DNA from: Firmicutes bacterium UBA7510
GTDB taxonomy: Bacteria; Bacillota; Clostridia; Tissierellales; Sedimentibacteraceae
Direction: 5' to 3'
Assembly (NCBI GenBank): GCA_002479485.1
Contig: DLNM01000035.1
Coordinates: 188,676-252,675, forward strand
Length of the DNA stretch: 64,000 nucleotides
The notes below the pieces were generated by a model that was given only the letters and a program-made list of their open reading frames with translations, was not told the DNA's origin and ran no database searches. This document shows, piece after piece, positions 1 to 7,901 of this stretch. Every line of letters begins with the position of its first letter. Position 1 is the stretch's first letter. A program made the translations under genes and the position numbers.

Positions 1-25
1 TTAAATATATATCAAATATATTTAA
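1..25. repeat. AT-only inverted repeat at the left edge
   Basis: Ten-base arms (TTAAATATAT at 1-10, its complement at 16-25) flank a 5-base spacer. It could be the end of an upstream transcription unit or part of the cupin gene's promoter. No T-tract follows directly, so I do not call it a terminator. Confidence 0.3.
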
Positions 26-96
26 TAAATTATATATCACCCTACTATAGTAAGTACATATTATATTAAAAACAGTGAAGGAGGTTAATATTAAAA

Positions 97-591
97 ATGT
101 ATTATAAATCAAATTCGTATAATGATGATATGAATGCTTACACATATTGGGTTTACTCACGAATGCTAAAGGATAAAATACTGAATCAGGCCACTATATT
201 ACAAGATTACGGGCCAGATCCATTTATTATCGATTTAGAAGAAGCAGCTGATAACAATAATTATTTTCGAGATGTTTACTGGACTGGTAACCATTTACAG
301 TTAGCCGTAATGAGCCTTAATGTTGGAGAAGATATAGGTGCAGAAGTGCATCCAAATGTTGATCAATTTGTTAGTATTGTAGACGGTGAAGGATTTGTTG
401 CAATTGGAGACAGTGAAGATAATTTAACACAAGAAGCAAATGTAACTGAGGGGATAGCAGTTATTATACCTGCTGGAAAGTGGCATAACATTACAAATAT
501 AGGCAATACCCCACTTAAATTATACACTATTTATGCTCCTCCAGCGCATCCCTTTGGTACAGTTCATAAAACTAAAAAAGAAGCAGAATAA
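97..591 (+). CDS. Single-domain cupin protein
   Basis: A 164-residue soluble protein with one cupin barrel at about residues 65-150. The first cupin motif runs from GEDIGAEVHP to the glycine of DGEG; its second metal-ligand His is replaced by Asn (HPN) and the usual Glu by Gln (DQF). The second motif is IPAGKWHNITN. Cupins of this type bind a metal and act as small isomerases, dioxygenases or sugar-binding proteins; the substrate cannot be read from sequence. The start is well supported by AAGGAGGT at 78-85. The gene stands alone, with a terminator directly downstream, so its neighbours give no functional clue. Confidence 0.8.
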   Translation: MYYKSNSYNDDMNAYTYWVYSRMLKDKILNQATILQDYGPDPFIIDLEEAADNNNYFRDVYWTGNHLQLAVMSLNVGEDIGAEVHPNVDQFVSIVDGEGFVAIGDSEDNLTQEANVTEGIAVIIPAGKWHNITNIGNTPLKLYTIYAPPAHPFGTVHKTKKEAE

Positions 592-626
592 AAGTTTATT
601 GTCGAAATGTATTTTGCAACTTAACC

Positions 627-677
627 AAATCCATTGGCAACTTAGCATACGGCTATTGTTTGCTGATGGATTTTTTT
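627..677 (+). terminator. Intrinsic terminator after the cupin gene
   Basis: AAATCCAT at 627-634 pairs with ATGGATTT at 666-673, with inner pairings GCAA/TTGC and AGC/GCT. The stem runs into seven T residues (671-677). Confidence 0.75.
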
Positions 678-718
678 GTATACTATGAATATATTATGCA
701 TGATGTGAGGTGATATAT

Positions 719-1159
719 TTGAAGATAACAGTTGAGCATGTTGATTGTGAAGAAAATGAGGTTGTTTTAAGATGTAAGAACATTGATGATGAGATGCTTG
801 AAATATTAAGTATTCTAAAAGAACAATCTCTTAAATTGCCAGCGAGAAAAGATGGTAATATCACAATGTTAACCCCTAGAGAAATTTTATATGCTGATGC
901 TGTAGATAATAAGGTGTTTTTATATACTGGAGATTATGTGTATGAAACCTCAGAAACGTTGCAGTTAATTGAAAGTAAATTTATTAATTTTGGATTTTTG
1001 CGAATCGGAAAATCACAAGTAGTAAATTTACAACATGTTAGGAATCTAAAAAACCTACTTAATAGCAGAGTTGAGTTGACTTTAAATAATAATGAAAGGC
1101 TTATAGTGTCTAGGCATTATGCTCAGCTTCTTAAAAATAGGCTTGGTTTATATGATTAG
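719..1159 (+). CDS. LytTR-family DNA-binding transcriptional regulator
   Basis: About 146 residues. The C-terminal two thirds is a LytTR DNA-binding domain, seen in the run REILYADAVDNKVFLYT and in FGFLRIGKSQVVNLQHV, followed by NERLIVSRHYAQLLKNRL. There is no receiver domain, so it is a stand-alone LytTR regulator of the kind usually paired with a DUF3021 membrane protein, as here. A GTG at 710 is possible, but AGGTGA at 707-712 sits correctly for the TTG at 719. It probably regulates its own operon with the ABC transporter genes that follow. The function is inferred from family and neighbours. Confidence 0.85.
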   Translation: MKITVEHVDCEENEVVLRCKNIDDEMLEILSILKEQSLKLPARKDGNITMLTPREILYADAVDNKVFLYTGDYVYETSETLQLIESKFINFGFLRIGKSQVVNLQHVRNLKNLLNSRVELTLNNNERLIVSRHYAQLLKNRLGLYD

Positions 1160-1179
1160 ATAAAAGGAGGGTTAATTAT

Positions 1180-1632
1180 ATGAAAAATTGGTATTATGCA
1201 CTTTTTGCTCGTGTTTATGAAGGGAAAACCACAAGTGGAATATATTTTGCTTTTTATATTATATTTTACATACTTTTTTCCGTAATTAAATATGGTTTTG
1301 TAAATAATTCTATTGATTTTATAACAATTATTCAGATGATAGTTTTGTGTGGAATATTAGGTTTGTTTCAAAGTATTATTTTTTCTAAGCATAATATTTG
1401 TGTAAAAAGAATGTCTATTTGGGCAATTATCAATATTTGTTTAACAATATTTTTTATAGAATACTATAACTGGTTTGACGAGTTTGGTACTTGGTGTAAT
1501 TTATTTATGTATGTTGTAAATTTAGTAGCCATATGCATGTTTTTTATAGCTTTTAAAATAAGTATAAATTATGAAACAAAAAGAATGAATAAGGCTTTGC
1601 AAGATTTTCAATCAAATATTAAAAAATATTAA
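1180..1632 (+). CDS. DUF3021-type four-helix membrane protein
   Basis: A 150-residue protein with four hydrophobic segments (about residues 20-40, 48-68, 80-97 and 106-126) and a short basic cytoplasmic tail. The layout and the position directly after a stand-alone LytTR gene match the DUF3021 family, thought to be the membrane partner that controls the LytTR regulator. The start at 1180 has AAAGGAGG upstream. It lies 20 bases after the regulator and 14 bases before the ABC ATPase gene, so the genes are almost certainly cotranscribed. The biochemical role of DUF3021 is not established. Confidence 0.75.
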   Translation: MKNWYYALFARVYEGKTTSGIYFAFYIIFYILFSVIKYGFVNNSIDFITIIQMIVLCGILGLFQSIIFSKHNICVKRMSIWAIINICLTIFFIEYYNWFDEFGTWCNLFMYVVNLVAICMFFIAFKISINYETKRMNKALQDFQSNIKKY

Positions 1633-1646
1633 TTGGAGGGAATATT

Positions 1647-2522
1647 ATGTATGCTATTGAAACAAACAAGCTTACGAAATACTATGGTAAGTCAAGAGGC
1701 ATAATAGATGTTGACTTAAAAGTTGAGGAAGGAGAAATTTTCGGATTTATTGGTCCAAATGGAGCAGGGAAATCAACAACTATAAGAACATTGCTGGGAT
1801 TAATACATAAAACAAGCGGAGTAGCTAAAGTTTTTAATTTAGACTGTGAAAGGGATAAAAAGAAAATTTTAATGAATGTTGGTTATTTGCCAAGTGAAGT
1901 ATTTTATTATGATAATATGAAGGCTATTGATTTATTAAATTATTCAGCTAGTTTTTATAAAAAAGATTGTTCTGATAAAATTAGTTATTTAGCTGATGCG
2001 CTGGAGCTTGATTTAAATAAAAAAATTGAGGACATGAGCTTAGGCAATAAAAAGAAAACAGGTATTATTCAAGGACTTTTACACAGTCCAAAGTTAATAG
2101 TTTTAGATGAGCCTACAAGTGGTTTAGATCCTCTTATGCAAAAGAAATTTTTTGATATCATCATGGAAGAAAATAAAAATGGAGCTACAGTTTTATTCTC
2201 TTCTCACATATTATCTGAGGTACAGCGTATTTGTGATAGAGTTGCAATTATAAGAGAAGGAAAAATAATTCAAACTCAAAAAATAAGTGATTTACAAAGG
2301 GATTCATACAAAAAGGTTTCTTTTACTATTTCTGATAATGAAAGCTACAAAAATATCAATCTCAATGGAATCACTAACATAAATGTAAATGGCCAAAATA
2401 TTAGTTTCATTTATAAAGGTGACTGCAATTTACTTTTAAATGAAGTAGTAAAATATAGCTTAAAAAATATTGATATTTCTGACCCAGAGCTAGAAGAAAT
2501 ATTTATGCATTATTATTCTTAA
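1647..2522 (+). CDS. ABC transporter ATP-binding protein
   Basis: A 291-residue ATPase of the drug/bacteriocin-type ABC-2 exporters. Walker A is GPNGAGKS (near residue 38), the Q-loop region reads NVGYLPSE, the signature is a degenerate MSLGNKKK, Walker B is LIVLDEPTSGLD and the switch His lies in SSHILSE. The last 80 residues form the variable domain typical of this subfamily. It pairs with the two permease genes that follow at 15 and 10 bases. The cargo is unknown; lipids, antibiotics and peptides are all possible for this class. Confidence 0.92.
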   Translation: MYAIETNKLTKYYGKSRGIIDVDLKVEEGEIFGFIGPNGAGKSTTIRTLLGLIHKTSGVAKVFNLDCERDKKKILMNVGYLPSEVFYYDNMKAIDLLNYSASFYKKDCSDKISYLADALELDLNKKIEDMSLGNKKKTGIIQGLLHSPKLIVLDEPTSGLDPLMQKKFFDIIMEENKNGATVLFSSHILSEVQRICDRVAIIREGKIIQTQKISDLQRDSYKKVSFTISDNESYKNINLNGITNINVNGQNISFIYKGDCNLLLNEVVKYSLKNIDISDPELEEIFMHYYS

Positions 2523-2537
2523 AATTAGGAGGGGAAA

Positions 2538-3338
2538 ATGAATATTTATTTGTTTGAGCTTAAAAAAATATTAAAAACATGTTTTTGGTGGACATTTAGC
2601 ATAATTATAACTTTAATTGTTTTTATGATAGTCGTATATCCAGTTTTTCAGGATGGTGGTGAGGAGTTAGTAGAACTATTTAAAAATTTTCCACCAGAGT
2701 TCTTAACAGCATTTGGCTTTGATTTAGATAATTTATTTGGTGTTGAGCCGTTTTATGCTTTTAGTTTTACATATATCGGACTTATGTCTGCAATAATGGC
2801 TGTTTCTATTTCAGTTGACATATTTTCTAGAGAGAAAAGAAGTAAATGTATGGATTTTATTCTAACAAAACCTATTGGTAGGATTCAAATTTACATGTAT
2901 AAGCTAGCTACATGCATGACTGCACTTATATTAAGCAACTTAATTTATATTATATGCACAATAATAATATTTTTTGTAAATGAAGAAGGTTATAAATTCA
3001 CTTTTGATACCTTACAGATTGTGTTAGCACCTTTTTTTACACAGCTAGTATTTATGTCATTTGGTATATTAATTTCTATTATATTTAGAAAAATTAGATC
3101 AGTTTCAGTTGTCGCAACCTCTTTCGGAATTATAGCTTTTATATTGTCAGCGATTATGAATCTATTAGAAAAGGAATATTTGTATTTTCTTGCGCCACTT
3201 AAGTATTTTGAACCATCATATGTTGTGCAGGATGGTGCATTTGACACTAAACTAGTTGTTTTTGCAATTTTTTTAATTGTAATGTCAATATTTTTATCAA
3301 TGAAAAAATATTGCAGCGAAGATATAGCATCTGTATAG
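2538..3338 (+). CDS. ABC-2 type transporter permease (first subunit)
   Basis: A 266-residue integral membrane protein with six predicted helices. The first is near residues 15-35; the others lie in the last 190 residues. It contains the cytoplasmic run SREKRSKCMDFILTKPIGR, typical of ABC-2 permeases, where an elbow helix precedes the core. AGGAGG lies just before the ATG. It is the same length as the next gene and has the same layout, suggesting that two paralogous permeases form a heterodimer with the upstream ATPase. Confidence 0.88.
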   Translation: MNIYLFELKKILKTCFWWTFSIIITLIVFMIVVYPVFQDGGEELVELFKNFPPEFLTAFGFDLDNLFGVEPFYAFSFTYIGLMSAIMAVSISVDIFSREKRSKCMDFILTKPIGRIQIYMYKLATCMTALILSNLIYIICTIIIFFVNEEGYKFTFDTLQIVLAPFFTQLVFMSFGILISIIFRKIRSVSVVATSFGIIAFILSAIMNLLEKEYLYFLAPLKYFEPSYVVQDGAFDTKLVVFAIFLIVMSIFLSMKKYCSEDIASV

Positions 3339-3348
3339 GAGGTGTGTT

Positions 3349-4149
3349 ATGAATATATATAAGCATGATTTGAAAATTGGTTTGAAACCATTTATATTTT
3401 GGACTATTGGATTAGCATTTTTATTATTTGTCGGAATGACAAAATTTATAGGTGTTAGTGGAGGTACAGGCAATGAAATGGCACTTATTCTAGATAAAAT
3501 TCCTAAAATAATATTATTAGTATTTGGAATGGGAGAGGTAGATATATTAAGTGCTGGTGGATTTTATTCTGTGCTTGAAAATTACGTCATTATATGCACT
3601 GTAATTTATGCGATTCAATTGGGCTCAAATTCAGTAGCGAGAGAAAGTATCGATAAAACATATGAGTTTATATTTACTAAGCCTTGTACTCGTTCATATA
3701 TATTATCTAATAAAATTTTAGCAGCCTTTACTTATTTATTTATATTTTGTATATTAAATCTAATTTTTTCTTATGCTACTTTTATAATTTTAGATATTAA
3801 TAATACAATTGTGAAGGAGATGATTTTATTCGCAATATCAAACACCTTAATAGGAATATTATTTTTTTCAATGTCAATATTTTTAGCCGCATTTGCAAAT
3901 AAAACTGAAAAAGGTATAAGTAATAGCTATAAAATATTTATGCTGACATACATATTTTCAGTTATATATGATATTTTTGACTGGACAAAACTGATGAAGA
4001 TTGTTGTACCTTTCAAATATTTTAGAGCAGTTGATTTATTATCTGGAAAACTAGATGTTTTATTTGTATTAATAAGCTTGGTATTTAGCTTTATATTTAT
4101 GGTTTTAGCATTTAAAGCTTTTGAAAATCGAGATTTAAATGCTGTTTAG
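3349..4149 (+). CDS. ABC-2 type transporter permease (second subunit)
   Basis: A 266-residue membrane protein with six predicted helices and the motif RESIDKTYEFIFTKPCTR, which matches the equivalent segment of the preceding permease. It starts 10 bases after that gene behind AGGAGGTG. It is the last gene of the LytTR-DUF3021-ABC operon; I see no clear terminator after it, but a new promoter begins about 40 bases downstream. It presumably forms the transmembrane pore together with its upstream paralogue. Confidence 0.88.
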   Translation: MNIYKHDLKIGLKPFIFWTIGLAFLLFVGMTKFIGVSGGTGNEMALILDKIPKIILLVFGMGEVDILSAGGFYSVLENYVIICTVIYAIQLGSNSVARESIDKTYEFIFTKPCTRSYILSNKILAAFTYLFIFCILNLIFSYATFIILDINNTIVKEMILFAISNTLIGILFFSMSIFLAAFANKTEKGISNSYKIFMLTYIFSVIYDIFDWTKLMKIVVPFKYFRAVDLLSGKLDVLFVLISLVFSFIFMVLAFKAFENRDLNAV

Positions 4150-4184
4150 TAAACTCCACTAATTAAGTAATATAAAGTTGTATA

Positions 4185-4228
4185 AAGACAAATATTGGAT
4201 AATATGCTATAATATATATAGCATATTA
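4185..4228 (+). promoter_or_regulatory. Promoter overlapping an 11-bp inverted repeat
   Basis: A likely -35 (AAGACA, 4185-4190) is followed 17 bases later by a perfect -10, TATAAT, at 4208-4213. The inverted repeat AATATGCTATA (4201-4211) / TATAGCATATT (4218-4228) spans the -10 and the start point, as an operator would. Confidence 0.6.
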
Positions 4229-4250
4229 TTTTTTTATGAAGGAGTATTTT

Positions 4251-4559
4251 GTGCGAGAGAAAACACTATATTATATTATTTCTATATTAATTAATATCTT
4301 AATATGCATTGGAGGAGCTTGGACAATGCTTATTGGAACGTTTTGTATGTTTGGAGCTTTGTTTTCTAAACCAAGTACTGAGGACTATATAATTGGCATG
4401 TTATTTTATGTAGGAACTTATGTTGTAGCGTTTTTAGTTAATTTAATATTGTATAAAATATTTAAAAAGAGACTTAATCTAAGATTAAGGAGTTTTATTA
4501 TTCCAACTATTGTAATATGGATTATTGGCTTAACATATTCTTTATTATTATTAATATAA
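4251..4559 (+). CDS. Small multi-pass membrane protein of unknown function
   Basis: About 102 residues from a GTG at 4251. I prefer this to the in-frame ATG at 4236 because AAGGAG at 4239-4244 lies inside that longer version at ideal spacing for the GTG. Three hydrophobic segments are visible (about residues 5-27, 42-65 and 78-100), with basic residues between them (KKRLNLRLR). I do not recognise a family. It has its own promoter with a palindrome across the -10 and may share a transcript with the nitroreductase gene 23 bases downstream. Confidence 0.6.
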   Translation: MREKTLYYIISILINILICIGGAWTMLIGTFCMFGALFSKPSTEDYIIGMLFYVGTYVVAFLVNLILYKIFKKRLNLRLRSFIIPTIVIWIIGLTYSLLLLI

Positions 4560-4582
4560 ATTTTAAAATAAGAGGTGTTGAA

Positions 4583-5119
4583 ATGTCAAATTTTTTTGAG
4601 CTTGTTAATAAAAGAGAAAGCTGTAGAAGTTACAGTGATAAAAAGGTTTCTAAGGAGCAACTAGTTAAATGCATAGAGGCTGCACGTTTAGCACCTTCCA
4701 CTTGTAACTCACAGCCTTGGAGTTTTGTAGTAGTAAATAGCGAGGAAAAATCGCCACTTGTTGCTAAATGTACACAGAGTATGGGAATGAACAAATTTAC
4801 AAATGAAGCTTCTGCGTTTATTGTAGTGTGTGAAGAGAAAGCTAATTTGTCAGCTGGTCTTGGTGGACTTGTAAAAAATCATCAATATTCTCAAAGTGAT
4901 TTGGGTATAGCGACTGTAAGTATTTGCTTTGCTGCAACAGAACTAGGATTATCTACTTGTATACTAGGGTGGTTTGACGAGAAAAAGCTTGTTGAAACCT
5001 TGAAGTTACCAAAGGATAAAAGAATTCGTCTAGTTATAGCCGTTGGTTATGCTAAGAATGAGAATATACGTGATAAAAAGAGAAAGTCAATTGATGAAAT
5101 CATGACGTATATAGATTAA
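4583..5119 (+). CDS. Nitroreductase-family flavoprotein
   Basis: A 178-residue FMN-dependent oxidoreductase. Diagnostic parts are the N-terminal phosphate-binding KRESCRSYSDKKV, the segment RLAPSTCNSQPWSFVVV and the C-terminal LRLVIAVGYAK-type strand (here IRLVIAVGYAK). Family members reduce nitro compounds, quinones or related substrates with NAD(P)H; the physiological substrate is unknown. The ATG at 4583 has GAGGTG upstream; longer in-frame starts overlap the preceding gene and lack a binding site. The length fits the small nitroreductase subgroup. Confidence 0.9.
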   Translation: MSNFFELVNKRESCRSYSDKKVSKEQLVKCIEAARLAPSTCNSQPWSFVVVNSEEKSPLVAKCTQSMGMNKFTNEASAFIVVCEEKANLSAGLGGLVKNHQYSQSDLGIATVSICFAATELGLSTCILGWFDEKKLVETLKLPKDKRIRLVIAVGYAKNENIRDKKRKSIDEIMTYID

Positions 5120-5159
5120 ATAATAATGATTAAGGGGATTTAGAATAGGGGGAGGGATA

Positions 5160-5741
5160 ATGAAAAAGTGTGTTATTTGTCGCAATGATATTTTAAATGA
5201 AGATCCAGCAGTATTATTTGAGGTAATAGAGGGAAATACAAATGAAATATGTTCAAATTGTGAAAAACAAATAGACATAATGGAAGGAAGCGAAGACATA
5301 AAAGAGGCAAAATCTGCTGTTAATTACCTTTATACCTGCTATCTGAGTAATGGTGATGAGAAAGTTAAGGAAGTTTTGAAAAACTTATTGGATGTAAATT
5401 CAAAGGATTTAATTAATAAAGAAAAAGAGCAGGCAAGCAAAAATCCTGTTGATATTACTAAATTAGCTAATTATTTTATAGATAATAGCTATTCTGAAAC
5501 TACAAATATAGGTAATTGGATTAGCATTCTTAAAATTGTTGCATTGATATATGTAGTTTTTTTATCAATAGCATCTTTAGCTGGTATTTTTACATTTGGA
5601 GGACTTGGTGTATTAACATTTATTGCATATTTCTTAGCTATATTAATGTTCATAGCTATAGTAAAAATTATTGTACATATGTCTGAGAAAGTGACTGAAA
5701 TAAAGAAAATGCTATTGAGTATCAAAAATAAAGATATATAG
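5160..5741 (+). CDS. Zinc-ribbon membrane protein of unknown function
   Basis: A 193-residue protein. It begins with a four-cysteine knuckle (CVIC near residue 4 and CSNC near residue 32), which probably binds zinc. A charged helical stretch of about 80 residues follows, then two adjacent membrane helices (about 122-145 and 147-170) and a lysine-rich tail. GGGGGAGGG just before the ATG is a strong ribosome binding site. I do not recognise a named family. The architecture suggests a membrane-anchored protein with a cytoplasmic zinc finger. Confidence 0.65.
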   Translation: MKKCVICRNDILNEDPAVLFEVIEGNTNEICSNCEKQIDIMEGSEDIKEAKSAVNYLYTCYLSNGDEKVKEVLKNLLDVNSKDLINKEKEQASKNPVDITKLANYFIDNSYSETTNIGNWISILKIVALIYVVFLSIASLAGIFTFGGLGVLTFIAYFLAILMFIAIVKIIVHMSEKVTEIKKMLLSIKNKDI

Positions 5742-5808
5742 CTTATTTAAAAATTATCTGCTACAATAAAAATATCAAGTAAATTTTATAATTAATTGGA
5801 GGATTAAA

Positions 5809-6663
5809 ATGATTAAAACTAATAAGGACAAAATTATAAAATTATCAGTACAAGGAGAAATAAGTGCCCCTATTGCATCGGCTGTTGGTAAGGTGTCGTC
5901 TGATGGGACTATTTTTAATCTACCAGGTACGGGTGGTATTACATATAATTTGAAAATTGGTGATTATGCCTGTGGTTTTAATTGTGACCATGCCGAGCCA
6001 GGTGTTTCTGTAAAGAATTATGATGAAAATGCAAATAATGCATTTAATTTCTATTCATGTGTTGGCAATGAGGCTACAGTTATTAGTGGAGATGCAAAGG
6101 GTTCAAAGGGTTTTGTGACTGGAACTCATGGTGGTATCGAGCATGTTTTAATGTACTTCGATGAGGATACGATTGAAAAGTTAAATATTGGTGATAAAAT
6201 TAATATTAAATCTTTTGGTCAAGGTTTGAAACTTTTAGATTATCCAGAGATAATGGTTAAAAACATAGACCCTAATCTTCTTGAAAAGCTGACTATGGAA
6301 GAGCATGATGGAAAAATAATTGTTAATGTTGCTAAGATAGTTCCGGCGCATTTGATGGGTTCTGGAATAGGCTCTCATACTAGCAATAGAGGAGATTACG
6401 ATATATCGATGTTTGATAGAGAAACGGTTGAAAAATATAATTTACAAGACTTAAGACTTGGAGATATAGTTTTTCTTGAAAATAGCGACAATACCTTTGG
6501 CAGAGATTATTTAACAGGTGCTTGTACTATAGGAGTTGTTGTACACTCTGATTGTATGATTTTAGGTCATGGACCTGGAGTAACTACTCTAATGACTTCT
6601 AAAAAGCCAATAATTGAACCAAGAATTAATAAGAATGCTAACTTAGCTGATATATTATTGTAA
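5809..6663 (+). CDS. DUF4438 domain-containing protein
   Basis: A 284-residue soluble protein matching DUF4438 along its whole length. Marks include the N-terminal SAPIASAVGKVSSDGT, the GDYACGFNCDHAEPGVS segment and the C-terminal GACTIGVVVHSDCMILGHGPG. The function of DUF4438 is not established; conserved His and Cys residues hint at an enzyme or metal site. AATTGGAGG supports the ATG. It heads a tight three-gene cluster with a PNPOx-like protein (13 bases on) and a KynB-like cyclase (14 bases on), so a shared catabolic or detoxifying role is likely. Confidence 0.82.
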   Translation: MIKTNKDKIIKLSVQGEISAPIASAVGKVSSDGTIFNLPGTGGITYNLKIGDYACGFNCDHAEPGVSVKNYDENANNAFNFYSCVGNEATVISGDAKGSKGFVTGTHGGIEHVLMYFDEDTIEKLNIGDKINIKSFGQGLKLLDYPEIMVKNIDPNLLEKLTMEEHDGKIIVNVAKIVPAHLMGSGIGSHTSNRGDYDISMFDRETVEKYNLQDLRLGDIVFLENSDNTFGRDYLTGACTIGVVVHSDCMILGHGPGVTTLMTSKKPIIEPRINKNANLADILL

Positions 6664-6676
6664 AGGAGAAAATGAG

Positions 6677-7147
6677 ATGAATGTTTATGAAAAAGCTATG
6701 GGTGTTATGAATGAACTTTTTGCAAAGGACTATACATTTGCCTTAGCAACTGTAAAAGATAACATACCTTCAGTAAGATTTGTAGATACTTATTTTGATA
6801 CAGATAGTTTCTATATAGTTACTTATGCAAAAAGCCAGAAGGTTAAAGAATTGGTAGAAAATATTAATGTTGCATTATGCAATAATTTATACCGTTTTGA
6901 TGGACTTGCATATAATGTTGGACATCCTTTAGAACCTCAAAATAAAGAGATAAGATATAAGCTAATAAAGGTATTTGAGCCATGGTATTTTGCGCATAAT
7001 AATGAAAATGATCAGGATATGTGTTATGTAAGGGTAGAATTGAAGCATGGTTTTTTCTATAAGGATGGCACAGGATATAAAGTTGATTTTGTAACAAAGG
7101 AAGCAAAAGAATCTCCATTTGAGTTTGATATCGTTCCTGTAGTATAA
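6677..7147 (+). CDS. Pyridoxamine 5'-phosphate oxidase-like flavin-binding protein
   Basis: A 156-residue split-barrel protein. The first half shows the typical strands FALATVKDNIPSVRFVDTYF and SFYIVTYAKSQKVKELVEN. This family binds FMN, F420 or heme and reduces small molecules; true pyridoxine oxidases are longer, so I call only the superfamily. AAGGAG precedes the ATG. It sits between the DUF4438 gene and a cyclase gene, with gaps of 13 and 14 bases. Confidence 0.85.
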   Translation: MNVYEKAMGVMNELFAKDYTFALATVKDNIPSVRFVDTYFDTDSFYIVTYAKSQKVKELVENINVALCNNLYRFDGLAYNVGHPLEPQNKEIRYKLIKVFEPWYFAHNNENDQDMCYVRVELKHGFFYKDGTGYKVDFVTKEAKESPFEFDIVPVV

Positions 7148-7161
7148 GTGAGGAAGATTAA

Positions 7162-7782
7162 ATGAAAATTATTGATTTAAGCTATAAAATAACTGACAAT
7201 ATTCCAGTTTTTCCTGGCGATGATATGGTAATAATTGATGAAGCTAAAATATTAGACAGAGACTACTATAATGCCATAAGTCTAAAAACAGGCATGCATG
7301 TAGGAACTCATATTGATATACCTAAGCATTTAATTGCTGACAATAGAACTATTGATGAAATACCAATTGAGAAATTTATTGGCAAAGGTGTTTTATTGGA
7401 TGTTAAGGGACAGGATATAATTGGCTTTAAAAAAGAGTACGAAAATATGATTGAAGAAAATGATATTGTACTCTTGTATACAGGCTTTGCAGAATTATAT
7501 TATGAGCCTAATAAATACTACAATAGCTATCCAGTTGTAGATGAAGATTTGGCTGAATTTCTAATCAGTAAAAAGATAAAAATGCTAGGGATAGATACAC
7601 CTTCTCCTGATAAAGTTCCATTTAACATACATAAAAAGTTTTTTAAGCATGATATATTTATAATTGAAAATCTAACCAATTTAGGAGAGTTAACTCACAT
7701 TGACAGCTTCGAAATTCATGCGGTGCCACTAAAAATAAAGGCAGAAGCAAGCTTGGTAAGAGCTTTTGCTATGATAAATTAA
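7162..7782 (+). CDS. Cyclase-family / kynurenine formamidase-like metal hydrolase
   Basis: A 206-residue protein. The family's metal-binding motif is clear at residues 47-59 (MHVGTHIDIPKHL), and the C-terminal part has the LGIDTPSPDKVPFN and HAVPLKI segments. Relatives include KynB formamidase, isatin hydrolase and polyketide 'cyclase' proteins, all metal-dependent amide or lactam hydrolases. No other kynurenine-pathway gene is nearby, so the substrate is open. A terminator whose stem starts at the stop codon closes this three-gene unit. Confidence 0.87.
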   Translation: MKIIDLSYKITDNIPVFPGDDMVIIDEAKILDRDYYNAISLKTGMHVGTHIDIPKHLIADNRTIDEIPIEKFIGKGVLLDVKGQDIIGFKKEYENMIEENDIVLLYTGFAELYYEPNKYYNSYPVVDEDLAEFLISKKIKMLGIDTPSPDKVPFNIHKKFFKHDIFIIENLTNLGELTHIDSFEIHAVPLKIKAEASLVRAFAMIN

Positions 7783-7812
7783 TAAGCCATTTATATGCTT
7801 ATTAATTTTTTT
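7779..7812 (+). terminator. Intrinsic terminator after the cyclase gene
   Basis: TTAATAAGC at 7779-7787 and GCTTATTAA at 7797-7805 form a 9-bp stem followed by eight T residues. The 5' arm contains the stop codon. Confidence 0.75.
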
Positions 7813-7848
7813 TGTAATATTTGAGCACTTATTTTATATAGTATTATA

Positions 7849-7876
7849 TTGTAAATTATGGTAATATTGTTATAAT
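7849..7876 (+). promoter_or_regulatory. Putative housekeeping promoter of the A2M lipoprotein gene
   Basis: TTGTAA at 7849-7854, a 16-base spacer and TATAAT at 7871-7876. The -10 is perfect and the -35 matches 4 of 6. Confidence 0.5.
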
Positions 7877-7901
7877 ATAATTCTAATTGTGAGGAGTAAA
7901 T

